A stretch of 5,131 bases of DNA from Verrucomicrobiota bacterium (GTDB taxonomy: Bacteria; Verrucomicrobiota; Verrucomicrobiia; Opitutales; Opitutaceae): positions 1 through 5,131 of the forward strand of contig JAFAAS010000137.1 in the NCBI GenBank assembly GCA_023426435.1, in the 5' to 3' direction. This document shows positions 1-5,131 of the stretch, piece by piece. The translations under genes were made by a program, and so were the position numbers. Under the pieces are notes generated by a model. It saw nothing but the letters and a program-made list of their open reading frames with translations. It had not been told where the DNA came from and did not search any database. Position 1 is the first letter of the stretch. Every line of letters begins with the position of its first letter.

Positions 1-118
1 GGAGCGAGGAGAGATCGGCGAACCAGACGGTGAACGACGAACCGAAGGCGGGCTGAATGAAGCCCGTCGAGGTGAGGAGGGCACCGTATGGCCGCCGAGA
101 TCCCTCGATCCGACCCGA
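1..118. other. Composition-switched edge segment with alternative partial reading frames
   Basis: This stretch differs from the rest of the window: the plus strand is G-rich here (positions 1-80 hold about 35 G and 16 C) but strongly C-rich just after (141-240 hold about 16 G and 53 C). The esterase frame through it gives a low-quality Ser/Pro/Arg peptide. Another minus frame, open from 118 to 1 after a TGA at 121-119, gives a more protein-like peptide containing GFIQPAFGSSFTVWFADLSS, mostly with C- or G-ending codons but no start codon. A plus frame from 3 to 56 gives SEERSANQTVNDEPKAG and then TGA, which could be the tail of a gene entering from the left. I cannot tell which is real and recognise no family. 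Confidence 0.35.
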
Positions 119-885
119 TCAACTGCATGAGTCCGGCTAAGACCCTCCCACGCCTCCCCATACCTCCGCCCCAACTCCCGCAGCGCCGCCGCATCAAAAT
201 GCAGCGCGTCCCCCAGATCGCCCAACCCGTCCGAACTCACCAGCGCACAACGCGGCACCAACCCCGGCACCTTCGCCAACGCCGCATTGATCCCTTCGCC
301 GCCCGCCACGAAGCGGCCGATCTCCCCCACCACCACCGGCACCTCTTCCGTGCCCAAATCTTTTCTCAACTGCGCGATCGTCGCCGCAAACCGCTCCGCA
401 TACGTCGCCGCATTTTCCGGCCCCGCGTCACTCTCGCCTTGATGCCATAAAATCCCCGCGAGCGTCCCGCGCGCCATCGCCTCCCGTGCCCGATCCAACG
501 CGTTGTTATAGAGCGGCCCGTCCGGACGCCACTCGTGCAACGACGTCCCGCCAAACGCCGCCGGTATCAGCCCGACCACGACACCCGGCTGCTTCTCGGC
601 CATCACTCTTCCAAACGTCGACCCGAGTCCCACGCCCACCATCGCGGGCTTGTCGTAGTGCATCGGATCCACCGCCGGCACCCACTCATACCGCTTGTTC
701 ATCATGAACACGCGCGGATGCACCACCTGATCCTGCGGCTCCACCACGCCGCGCCCCGCCATGTTCGACTGACCAATCAACAGAAACAGCTGCATGTTCT
801 CCGGCGCCGGCTGCGCTTGCTCGACTTGCATGGAAACACACCCCGTCAACGTCATCAGCCCCGCCAGCCAGAACAGCGCTTTCAT
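1..885 (-). CDS. SASA-family (sialate O-acetylesterase-like) lipoprotein, 3' end aberrant and off the window
   Basis: Encodes a carbohydrate esterase of the SASA/DUF303 family, SGNH-hydrolase type. Such enzymes remove O-acetyl groups from sialic acids or plant polysaccharides such as acetyl-xylan; the substrate here cannot be told. Residues 1-16 form a lipoprotein signal with lipobox LTGC (Cys16), so it is probably exported and membrane-anchored. Seen motifs: GQSNMAG with nucleophile Ser40, PAAFGGTSLHEW (109-119), WHQGESD (147-153) and DALH with Asp226/His229. All catalytic blocks are present and the core ends near residue 247 (about position 145). The frame then stays open to the edge (295 codons), but residues ~249-295 are Ser/Pro/Arg-rich with poor codon bias. 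A stop (TAG, 139-137) lies in another frame, so a one-base loss in the G-run at about 143-150 could have removed the native stop. The start at 885 follows GGAG three bases upstream (GGAGAAGATG). It lies 13 bp after the RidA-type gene, probably one operon. Family call is firm; the tail is not. Confidence 0.85.
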   Translation of the reverse strand, partial: MKALFWLAGLMTLTGCVSMQVEQAQPAPENMQLFLLIGQSNMAGRGVVEPQDQVVHPRVFMMNKRYEWVPAVDPMHYDKPAMVGVGLGSTFGRVMAEKQPGVVVGLIPAAFGGTSLHEWRPDGPLYNNALDRAREAMARGTLAGILWHQGESDAGPENAATYAERFAATIAQLRKDLGTEEVPVVVGEIGRFVAGGEGINAALAKVPGLVPRCALVSSDGLGDLGDALHFDAAALRELGRRYGEAWEGLSRTHAVDRVGSRDLGGHTVPSSPRRASFSPPSVRRSPSGSPISPRS

Positions 886-898
886 CTTCTCCACTTTC

Positions 899-1360
899 TC
901 ACGCCTTCACCTCCACCACCACCTGCACCTCCACCGTCGATCCGCGCGGCAATCCATTCACCGCCACCGCCGCGCGCGCATGTCTCCCCGCCTCGCCAAA
1001 CACCGCCACAAACAAATCGCTCGCCCCATTGATCACCGCCGGGCTGTCCGCGAAACCGTCCACCGCGTTCACAAATCCATTCACCATCACCACCCGCGCC
1101 ACGTTCTCCAACGTCCCCAGCGCCGCCTTGATATTCGCGAGCGTATTCAACGCACAAATCTCCGCCGACTTCTTCGCCGTCTCCACCGTCTGCTCTATCC
1201 CAACCTGCCCCACGTGCGTCATCTTCCCGTCCAACATCGAAATCGTCCCCGCACAATACAGCAGATTCCCCGTCCGCACCGTCGCCACATAACTCCCCGC
1301 CGCCGCAGGCGGAGTCGGCAACGTCAACCCAAGTTCAACCAATTTCGATTCGGGATTCAT
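899..1360 (-). CDS. RidA/YjgF/UK114-family protein (enamine/imine deaminase-like)
   Basis: A 153-residue cytoplasmic protein of the RidA (YjgF/YER057c/UK114) family. Archetypal members are homotrimers that hydrolyse reactive enamine/imine intermediates such as 2-aminoacrylate, released by PLP enzymes; many paralogues have unknown substrates. Seen: the N-terminal strand and turn region with GNLLYCAGTIS (31-41), the helix TVETAKKSAEICALNTLANIKA (58-79), then the family C-terminal block HARAAVAVNGLPRGSTVEVQ (127-146). Arg129 matches the substrate-binding arginine of E. coli RidA (Arg105). The second Glu of the archetypal IEIE pattern is Gln146 here, which suggests one of the non-archetypal subfamilies. 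Length fits the longer ~150-residue group rather than the ~128-residue RidA proper, so I give no gene symbol. The ATG at 1360 has GCGAGG eight bases upstream; GAGGGG also abuts the ATG. It is the first gene of a probable two-gene operon with the SASA esterase and is divergent from the amidase gene. Confidence 0.9.
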   Translation of the reverse strand: MNPESKLVELGLTLPTPPAAAGSYVATVRTGNLLYCAGTISMLDGKMTHVGQVGIEQTVETAKKSAEICALNTLANIKAALGTLENVARVVMVNGFVNAVDGFADSPAVINGASDLFVAVFGEAGRHARAAVAVNGLPRGSTVEVQVVVEVKA

Positions 1361-1423
1361 CCCCTCAACCTCGCGAACCCCTCACCCAAATCAACGCACA
1401 TTTTCTCCCACCCCTCCTCCGCA

Positions 1424-1448
1424 AAGTGTCATATTATGTATGACACTT
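1424..1448. promoter_or_regulatory. Perfect 10-bp inverted repeat in the divergent promoter region (candidate operator)
   Basis: Arms AAGTGTCATA (1424-1433) and TATGACACTT (1439-1448) are exact reverse complements around a 5-bp spacer TTATG. The dyad sits between the divergent RidA-type and amidase genes and is AT-rich in an otherwise GC-rich region. It includes -10-like hexamers on both strands (TATTAT at 1432-1437 plus; CATAAT on minus), though no convincing -35 is visible. The symmetry and spacing fit a site for a dimeric helix-turn-helix repressor. The regulator's family is unknown and none is encoded in this window. A hairpin in RNA is possible but there is no T-run typical of a terminator. 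Confidence 0.5.
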
Positions 1449-1511
1449 CCGATCCCCCTCACTCCACCTCACACCTCTCGTCTGCGCCGCGCCGCACTTC
1501 AGCCTTTTCCA

Positions 1512-1541
1512 CTTCGCGTTCCTTCGTGTCCTTCGCGGTTC
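1512..1541. repeat. Short periodic intergenic repeat (CTTCG-based, 9-10 bp units)
   Basis: Three consecutive units begin with CTTCG at 1512, 1522 and 1531: CTTCGCGTTC, CTTCGTGTC and CTTCGCGGTTC. Read on the minus strand they give the GAACCGCGAAGGACACGAAG type of sequence. I remember very similar short sequences as abundant dispersed intergenic repeats in Verrucomicrobiota and other environmental bacteria; that part is recollection and not shown by this window. The repeat ends 25 bp before the amidase start, so it probably lies in that gene's leader or promoter region. Its function is unknown. Confidence 0.5.
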
Positions 1542-1566
1542 AACTCACTTTCCTTCTCACCTCCCC

Positions 1567-2814
1567 ATGACTTTTCGCGACTGGAAATCTCTCGACCCCG
1601 CCGACGCTGCCCGCGAACTCCACCGCCGCGTCCGCACGCTTCCTCCCGCTCAACAAGGCGCCGTCATCGCTCACCTCGTCCCGGAGCACGAACTCGTCTC
1701 CGCGTTCACACACTCCTCGGCGCCGCCCGACGCGCCTCTCTCCCGCGTCCCCTATCTCCTCAAAGATCTCTTCGACGTTGCCCGCCTCCCCACTTTCGCC
1801 GGCTCCACTTTCCTTCCCGAGGTCCGCCCGACGCCTCCGCGCAACAGCCACCTCGTCGACGCCCTCCACTCCGCCGGCGCCGTCTTCGCCGGAAAAACTC
1901 ACCTCCACGAATTCGCCTACGGCATCACCGGCGAAAATCCCCACTACGGCGACTGCGAACACCCGCGTCTCCCCGGCCACACCACCGGCGGCTCCAGCAG
2001 CGGTTCCGCCGCCGCCGTCGCCGCGGGCATCGTCCCGCTCGCCATCGGCACCGACACCGGCGGCTCCGTCCGCGTCCCCGCCGCGTTCTGCGGTCTCTTC
2101 GGTTTCCGCCTCACACCTGGCGACCCGTTCATCGCCGACGCCTTTTCGCTCTCACCGTCCTGCGACACCGCCGGCTGGTTCACCGCCGACGCTTCTGACA
2201 TGCGCGAAACCATCTCTGCCCTCGTCGGCCTTTCCCCCGCCCCCACGCACACTCCCCGCGGCTGCTACCTCGAGCTCCCTCAACTCGACTCCGAAATCTC
2301 ACTCGCCTTCCGCCACGCCGCCTCCGCTTTCGCTCCCCCCGCCGACACCGCCACGCGAGATTCCCTCCTCGCCGCTTTCGCCCCGACCCTCGACGCCTAC
2401 AACACCATCGTCGCCCACGAAGCCTGGCAAATTCACCGCCCCTGGTTCGATCGCTTTCACGACCGCTACGATCCATTCGTCCAACAACGCCTCCAACGCG
2501 CCTCCACGCTCCCCGCCAGCCAAATCCAATCCGCCTACGATCGCCGCACCGCCACACGCCAACTCTGGCAAACCTACTTCGCCACTTTCGATTTCCTCAT
2601 CCTCCCCGCCACGCCTTTCCGCGCGCTCACCAAATCGGAGTGCACCTTCGAAAACCGTCAGCGCCTCCTCGCCCTCACCGCCCCCGCCAGCCTCGGCGGC
2701 CTCCCCGTCCTCACGCTTCCCGTCCCGCTCCCCTCCGGCTTCACCACCGGCCTCCAAATCATCGTTCCCCACCCCCGCTCCCCCGTCCTGCCGTGGGCCC
2801 TCTCCCACCAATGA
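1567..2814 (+). CDS. Amidase-signature family amidohydrolase
   Basis: A 415-residue cytoplasmic enzyme of the amidase signature (AS) family, which hydrolyses carboxamide C-N bonds through a Ser-cisSer-Lys triad. The triad is visible: Lys66 in VPYLLKDLFDV, cis-Ser143 in GGSSSGSAAAVAAG (141-154) and nucleophile Ser167 in GTDTGGSVRVPAAFCGLFGF (161-180). The 24-residue spacing between the two serines matches characterised members. Later blocks are LILPATPF (344-351), ASLGGLPVLTLPV (374-386) and GFTTGLQIIVP (391-401). At 415 residues it is shorter than many AS enzymes (450-500), and the C-terminus ends soon after the last block. The substrate cannot be fixed; it could be an allophanate-hydrolase-like, GatA-like or stand-alone amidase, but no gatB/gatC or urea-carboxylase gene is nearby, which argues against the first two. 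There is no signal peptide. The ATG is preceded by a pyrimidine tract (CACCTCCCC) with no Shine-Dalgarno site. It is divergent from the RidA-type gene and convergent with the amidohydrolase. Confidence 0.92.
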   Translation: MTFRDWKSLDPADAARELHRRVRTLPPAQQGAVIAHLVPEHELVSAFTHSSAPPDAPLSRVPYLLKDLFDVARLPTFAGSTFLPEVRPTPPRNSHLVDALHSAGAVFAGKTHLHEFAYGITGENPHYGDCEHPRLPGHTTGGSSSGSAAAVAAGIVPLAIGTDTGGSVRVPAAFCGLFGFRLTPGDPFIADAFSLSPSCDTAGWFTADASDMRETISALVGLSPAPTHTPRGCYLELPQLDSEISLAFRHAASAFAPPADTATRDSLLAAFAPTLDAYNTIVAHEAWQIHRPWFDRFHDRYDPFVQQRLQRASTLPASQIQSAYDRRTATRQLWQTYFATFDFLILPATPFRALTKSECTFENRQRLLALTAPASLGGLPVLTLPVPLPSGFTTGLQIIVPHPRSPVLPWALSHQ

Positions 2815-2830
2815 ATCTTCTCCTTCCCTC

Positions 2831-3721
2831 TTAATCTTTCTCTTTCTCTCTCAACCCCAACAACCCCGCCACATTCCCGCCCATCACCGCCGCGTCCGCC
2901 CCGCCCCGCTTCGCCTCCGCCACAAACCGCCTCATCTCCGCCTCCACGCTCACCCGCGGATACAAATTCAACGGATAATCCGACCCAAACAGCACCCGCT
3001 CCCGCCCCAGCACCGGCATCGCCTGCGCCCAAACTTTCTCGTCATACAACAACGGCGACGCCGCCGTATCGAAAAACACATTACGCTGCTCCGCCAGCCG
3101 CGTGTCGCGCATCGCCAGCATCCCGCCCCAGTGCGCCAGCACAAAGGTCGTCCGCGGAAAGGTCCGCGCCAGCCACACGAAATCCTTCGCCGGCGTCTCC
3201 ACCCAGCCGGGAAACCGCCGGCTCGCCGGATCCGCCGCGTGCAAATTCACCGGCAATTTCAAATCCGCCGCCAGCGCCATCACCTCCCCAAACGCCGCAT
3301 CGCAGACCGCATAGCCTTGCGAGTGCGGCGACAACTCCCCGATCCCAATCAATCCTTCTCCACACGCCCGGCGCACTTCCTCCACCGCTGCCGCCGCGCC
3401 CGCCGCCGGGTGAAACACCGCAAACGCCGACAGCCGGTCCGGATGCGCCCGCACGCACTCCGCATAAAACCGGTTCTGCCACACACAGGTGTCGTGCTTT
3501 TCCCAATACCACCCGAGCAGCACCGCCCGCTCCACCCCGCCCGCATCCATCGCCCGCAACAACGCGTCCACCGTCGGCAACGACTGCACCGGCCGCCCAT
3601 CCCTCCGCCGCCGCGTGCACAGCAGCGCCCAATGCTTCTCCTCCCGCCACGCCGCCCACCCCGCCGGATCGATGTCCACCTCCGGCGGATACAAATGAAC
3701 GTGGCCATCAATCACGCGCAT
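2831..3721 (-). CDS. Metal-dependent amidohydrolase (amidohydrolase_2 / ACMSD-like TIM barrel)
   Basis: A 296-residue cytoplasmic protein of the amidohydrolase_2 group (PF04909 type), a TIM-barrel family of Zn-dependent hydrolases and decarboxylases. The metal and catalytic set is visible: His7 and His9 in DGHVHLYPPE, Glu129 in GIGELSPHSQG, His161 in PVNLHAADP, His197 in FVLAHWGGM and Asp248 in VLFGSDYPLNLYP. Length is typical for the family. The start at 3721 places the HxH motif at residues 7-9, as usual, so it is well supported, although no clear Shine-Dalgarno site is seen (GGTGAGGCG lies about 15 bases upstream). The gene is transcribed alone and converges on the amidase with a 16-bp gap. 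That gap is pyrimidine-rich on the plus strand and has no hairpin, so no shared terminator is evident. Substrate unknown: a hydrolase of cyclic amides or esters or a decarboxylase are both possible. No truncation or missing residue is apparent. Confidence 0.9.
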   Translation of the reverse strand: MRVIDGHVHLYPPEVDIDPAGWAAWREEKHWALLCTRRRRDGRPVQSLPTVDALLRAMDAGGVERAVLLGWYWEKHDTCVWQNRFYAECVRAHPDRLSAFAVFHPAAGAAAAVEEVRRACGEGLIGIGELSPHSQGYAVCDAAFGEVMALAADLKLPVNLHAADPASRRFPGWVETPAKDFVWLARTFPRTTFVLAHWGGMLAMRDTRLAEQRNVFFDTAASPLLYDEKVWAQAMPVLGRERVLFGSDYPLNLYPRVSVEAEMRRFVAEAKRGGADAAVMGGNVAGLLGLREKEKD

Positions 3722-3797
3722 GCTTCGCGAGCCTGCGCCTCACCCCACCCAACGCAATCTCCCACCTCCGTCGCCCGCGCCCTATTAGGGCGTCTCG

Positions 3798-3826
3798 AAT
3801 AAAACCATAACGTCTTATTCTGTCAT
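3798..3826 (-). promoter_or_regulatory. Possible sigma-70-like promoter for the amidohydrolase gene
   Basis: On the minus strand ATGACA (3826-3821, five of six bases to TTGACA) is followed after 17 bp by TTTATT (3803-3798, four of six to TATAAT). Transcription would start near 3790 and give a leader of about 70 bases before the ATG at 3721. The site overlaps the repeat block, whose ends also contain TGTCAT, so the match may be coincidental. Confidence 0.2.
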
Positions 3827-3885
3827 TCTCCGCCTCCAGCGAACGCAATCGTTCGGTAGCACGCCCCGATGAGCCTTCACATTTC

Positions 3886-3968
3886 TGTCATTCTGAGCGT
3901 AGCGAAGAATCCACGTGTGCATCCGCCTGCGATATCCGCCTTGGATTCTTAGCTTCGCCCAGATGACA
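3886..3968. repeat. REP-like imperfect inverted repeat, 83 bp
   Basis: The left arm (3886-3913, starting TGTCATTCTGAGCG and ending GAAGAATCCA) pairs with the right arm (3942-3968, starting TGGATTCTTAGC and ending CAGATGACA). The match is about 24 of 28 positions, with one unpaired base and three mismatches, around a 28-bp loop. Both ends carry TGTCAT in inverted orientation. The core TTCTGAGCG-AGCGAAGAATC resembles, from memory, a dispersed intergenic sequence found in many environmental bacterial phyla. Such elements are normally spread as REP or MITE-type repeats; no transposase is in this window. It could also act as a transcript-stabilising or terminating hairpin upstream of the permease. 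Confidence 0.65.
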
Positions 3969-4100
3969 AACTACGAGTTCATCAGCACCCAAGCGCATGC
4001 CGCCCTATTCGAGACGCTCGCCTTCGTTCGCGCTCCACCGCCGGCCAGTTTCATGATTTTCCCTTGTTTCACGGGACCATAAAACCGCACCCCGCCTCCC

Positions 4101-5131
4101 ATGCTCCAACGCCTCTTCCATCTCGCCGAAAATCGCACCACCGTCGGACGCGAGCTCCAGGCCGGCCTCACCACGTTCGCCGCGATGGCCTACATCCTCG
4201 CCGTCAATCCCGCGATCCTCTCCGCGACCGGCATGGACAAAGGCGCTCTCGTCACCGTCACCGCCCTCACCGCCGCCATCGCCACCGCGATCATGGCACT
4301 CCTCACCAACTATCCCATCGCCCTCGCTCCCGGCATGGGCATCAACGCCTTCTTCACCTTCACCATCGTTCTCGGCAAGGGCGTGCCATGGTCCGAAGCG
4401 CTCGGCATGGTCTTCGTCAACGGCGTCATCTTCCTCGTCCTCTCCGTCACCGGCATCCGCGAAAAAATCATCGGCGCCATCCCCCACGCCCTGAAAATCG
4501 CCATCACGTGCGGCATCGGTCTCTTCATCGCCTTCATCGGCCTGAAAAATGGCGGTATCATCGTCGCCCACCCCGACACGTTCGTCTCCCACGGGAACTT
4601 CGCCTCCGGTCCCGTCGCCCTCTGCCTCGCCGGCATCCTTCTCACCGCCGTCCTCGTCGCTCGCCGCGTCCCCGGCGCCATCGTCCTCGGCATCGCCGCC
4701 ATCACCTTCGCCGGACTTTTCATCCCCGCGAGCAACACCACCCAAGTCACTCAACTGCCCGATTCCTTCATCGCTCTGCCCGCCTCTCCCGCTCCGATTT
4801 TCCTCAAACTCACTTTCGACTTCCTCACCAACTCGTCCGCCTTCCTCCTCGCCCTCCCGCTCATCCTCACGCTCCTGCTGGTCGACATGTTCGACAACAT
4901 CGGCACGCTCATCGGCGTCACCAAACGCGCCGGTTTCCTCCGCCCCGATGGCACCCTCCCCAAAGCCGGACGCGCCCTCACCGCCGACTCCCTCGCCACG
5001 ATCCTCTCCGCGCTCTGCGGCACGTCCACCGTCGTCAGCTACATCGAATCCGCCTCCGGCGTCGAAGCCGGCGGTCGCACCGGTCTCACCACGCTGACGA
5101 CCGCCGCCCTCATGTTGCTCGCGCTTCTTTT
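4101..5131 (+). CDS. AzgA-type purine (adenine/guanine/hypoxanthine) permease, 3' truncated by window
   Basis: The first 343 residues of an inner-membrane nucleobase:cation symporter of the NCS2 family, AzgA/PbuG-like branch, which imports purine bases with protons or cations. Family blocks seen in order: RTTVGRELQAGLTTFAAMAY (12-31), NPAILSATGMD (36-46), LAPGMGINAFFTF (75-87), CGIGLFIAFIGLKNGGIIV (137-155), LLLVDMFDNIGTLIGV (258-273) and GTSTVVSYIESASGVEAGGR (307-326). Several hydrophobic segments of about 20 residues fit multiple membrane spans. Relatives are about 430-450 residues, so roughly the last 90-110 are beyond the edge; the frame is intact. The ATG at 4101 gives the usual short cytoplasmic N-terminus, but the bases before it (CCCGCCTCCC) are C-rich with no Shine-Dalgarno site. 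The 5' region shows no purine-riboswitch core that I can recognise. The exact purine preference cannot be read from the sequence. Confidence 0.93.
   Translation, partial: MLQRLFHLAENRTTVGRELQAGLTTFAAMAYILAVNPAILSATGMDKGALVTVTALTAAIATAIMALLTNYPIALAPGMGINAFFTFTIVLGKGVPWSEALGMVFVNGVIFLVLSVTGIREKIIGAIPHALKIAITCGIGLFIAFIGLKNGGIIVAHPDTFVSHGNFASGPVALCLAGILLTAVLVARRVPGAIVLGIAAITFAGLFIPASNTTQVTQLPDSFIALPASPAPIFLKLTFDFLTNSSAFLLALPLILTLLLVDMFDNIGTLIGVTKRAGFLRPDGTLPKAGRALTADSLATILSALCGTSTVVSYIESASGVEAGGRTGLTTLTTAALMLLALL

Larger units (their letters stand above)
3778..4017. repeat. Intergenic block bounded by 12-bp inverted repeats with 9-bp direct repeats
   Basis: GCGTCTCGAATA at 3790-3801 is the exact reverse complement of TATTCGAGACGC at 4006-4017. 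CGCCCTATT also occurs directly at 3778-3786 and 4001-4009, and the left end contains the near-palindrome CGCCCTATTAGGGCG (3778-3792). Between them lie the REP-like hairpin (3886-3968), a small hairpin CGAACG-CAAT-CGTTCG (3840-3855), and a 12-bp direct repeat TTCTGTCATTCT (3818-3829 and 3883-3894). There is no open reading frame of interest inside and no clear target-site duplication. The arrangement resembles a small non-autonomous (MITE-like) or composite repeat element. Together with simple C-rich sequence at 3722-3777 and an AT-richer leader at 4046-4086, it fills the 379-bp gap between the amidohydrolase and permease genes. Confidence 0.5.

Noticed and set aside
88..450. A 120-codon plus-strand open frame, plus others antisense to the esterase
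   Set aside because: Arg/Pro/His-rich shadows of the minus-strand SASA gene, whose catalytic motifs are explicit.
1440..2198. A 252-codon plus-strand open frame beginning inside the dyad
   Set aside because: It overlaps the amidase in another frame and gives an Arg/Pro/His-rich product without family features.
2815..2830. Bidirectional terminator between the convergent amidase and amidohydrolase genes
   Set aside because: The 16-bp gap has no inverted repeat, only a pyrimidine-rich tract.
1778..3802. A 674-codon open frame on the plus strand
   Set aside because: It overlaps the amidase out of frame and runs antisense through the amidohydrolase. Its product is a Ser/Pro/Ala- then Arg/His-rich chain with no motifs, the usual shadow in high-GC DNA.
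3886..3968. CRISPR-like repeats
   Set aside because: Only two arms in inverted orientation, with no array of direct repeats and spacers.
4021..4100. Possible purine riboswitch upstream of the purine permease
   Set aside because: The conserved purine-aptamer core and a following terminator stem could not be found; only C-rich sequence with a short AT-richer patch is visible.
4005..4754. A 249-codon minus-strand open frame, very rich in Gly, Asp and Glu
   Set aside because: It is antisense to the permease, whose family motifs are clear; the acidic composition results from reading C-ending codons on the opposite strand.

Overview
The window reads as ordinary chromosome from a high-GC bacterium. 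The best guess is a member of the Verrucomicrobiota close to the Opitutales. This rests on overall style: GC-rich coding sequence, weak or absent Shine-Dalgarno sites, and intergenic repeats of a kind I remember from that phylum. No ribosomal or other marker gene is present, so the assignment is tentative.

Layout from left to right. (1) On the minus strand, positions 885 to 1 carry a sialate O-acetylesterase-like (SASA/DUF303) lipoprotein gene. Its catalytic core is complete, but its last ~50 codons look non-coding and run off the left edge. (2) Just upstream, 13 bp away and in the same orientation, is a RidA/YjgF-family gene (899-1360). The two are probably co-transcribed. (3) A 206-bp divergent intergenic region (1361-1566) holds a perfect 10-bp inverted repeat that looks like an operator, and a short 9-10 bp periodic repeat. 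(4) On the plus strand, 1567-2814 encodes an amidase-signature hydrolase with its Lys-cisSer-Ser triad. (5) Convergent with it after 16 bp is a metal-dependent amidohydrolase (PF04909 type, 2831-3721, minus). (6) A 379-bp intergenic region (3722-4100) contains nested inverted repeats, including an 83-bp REP-like hairpin. (7) The start of an AzgA-type purine permease (NCS2 family) begins at 4101 on the plus strand and is cut by the right edge at residue 343.

The genes do not form one operon. RidA proteins, amidases, amidohydrolases and nucleobase permeases all occur in nitrogen-compound catabolism, so a loose theme of nitrogen or nucleobase salvage is possible, but this is inference. I see no defence system, CRISPR array, RNA gene or mobile-element protein.

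The two most notable non-gene signals are compositional. Nearly the whole window is C-rich on the plus strand whichever strand is coding: minus-strand genes use G-ending codons and plus-strand genes C-ending ones. In the first ~100 bp this skew flips abruptly, exactly where the esterase reading frame stops making sense, pointing to a rearrangement or assembly junction.
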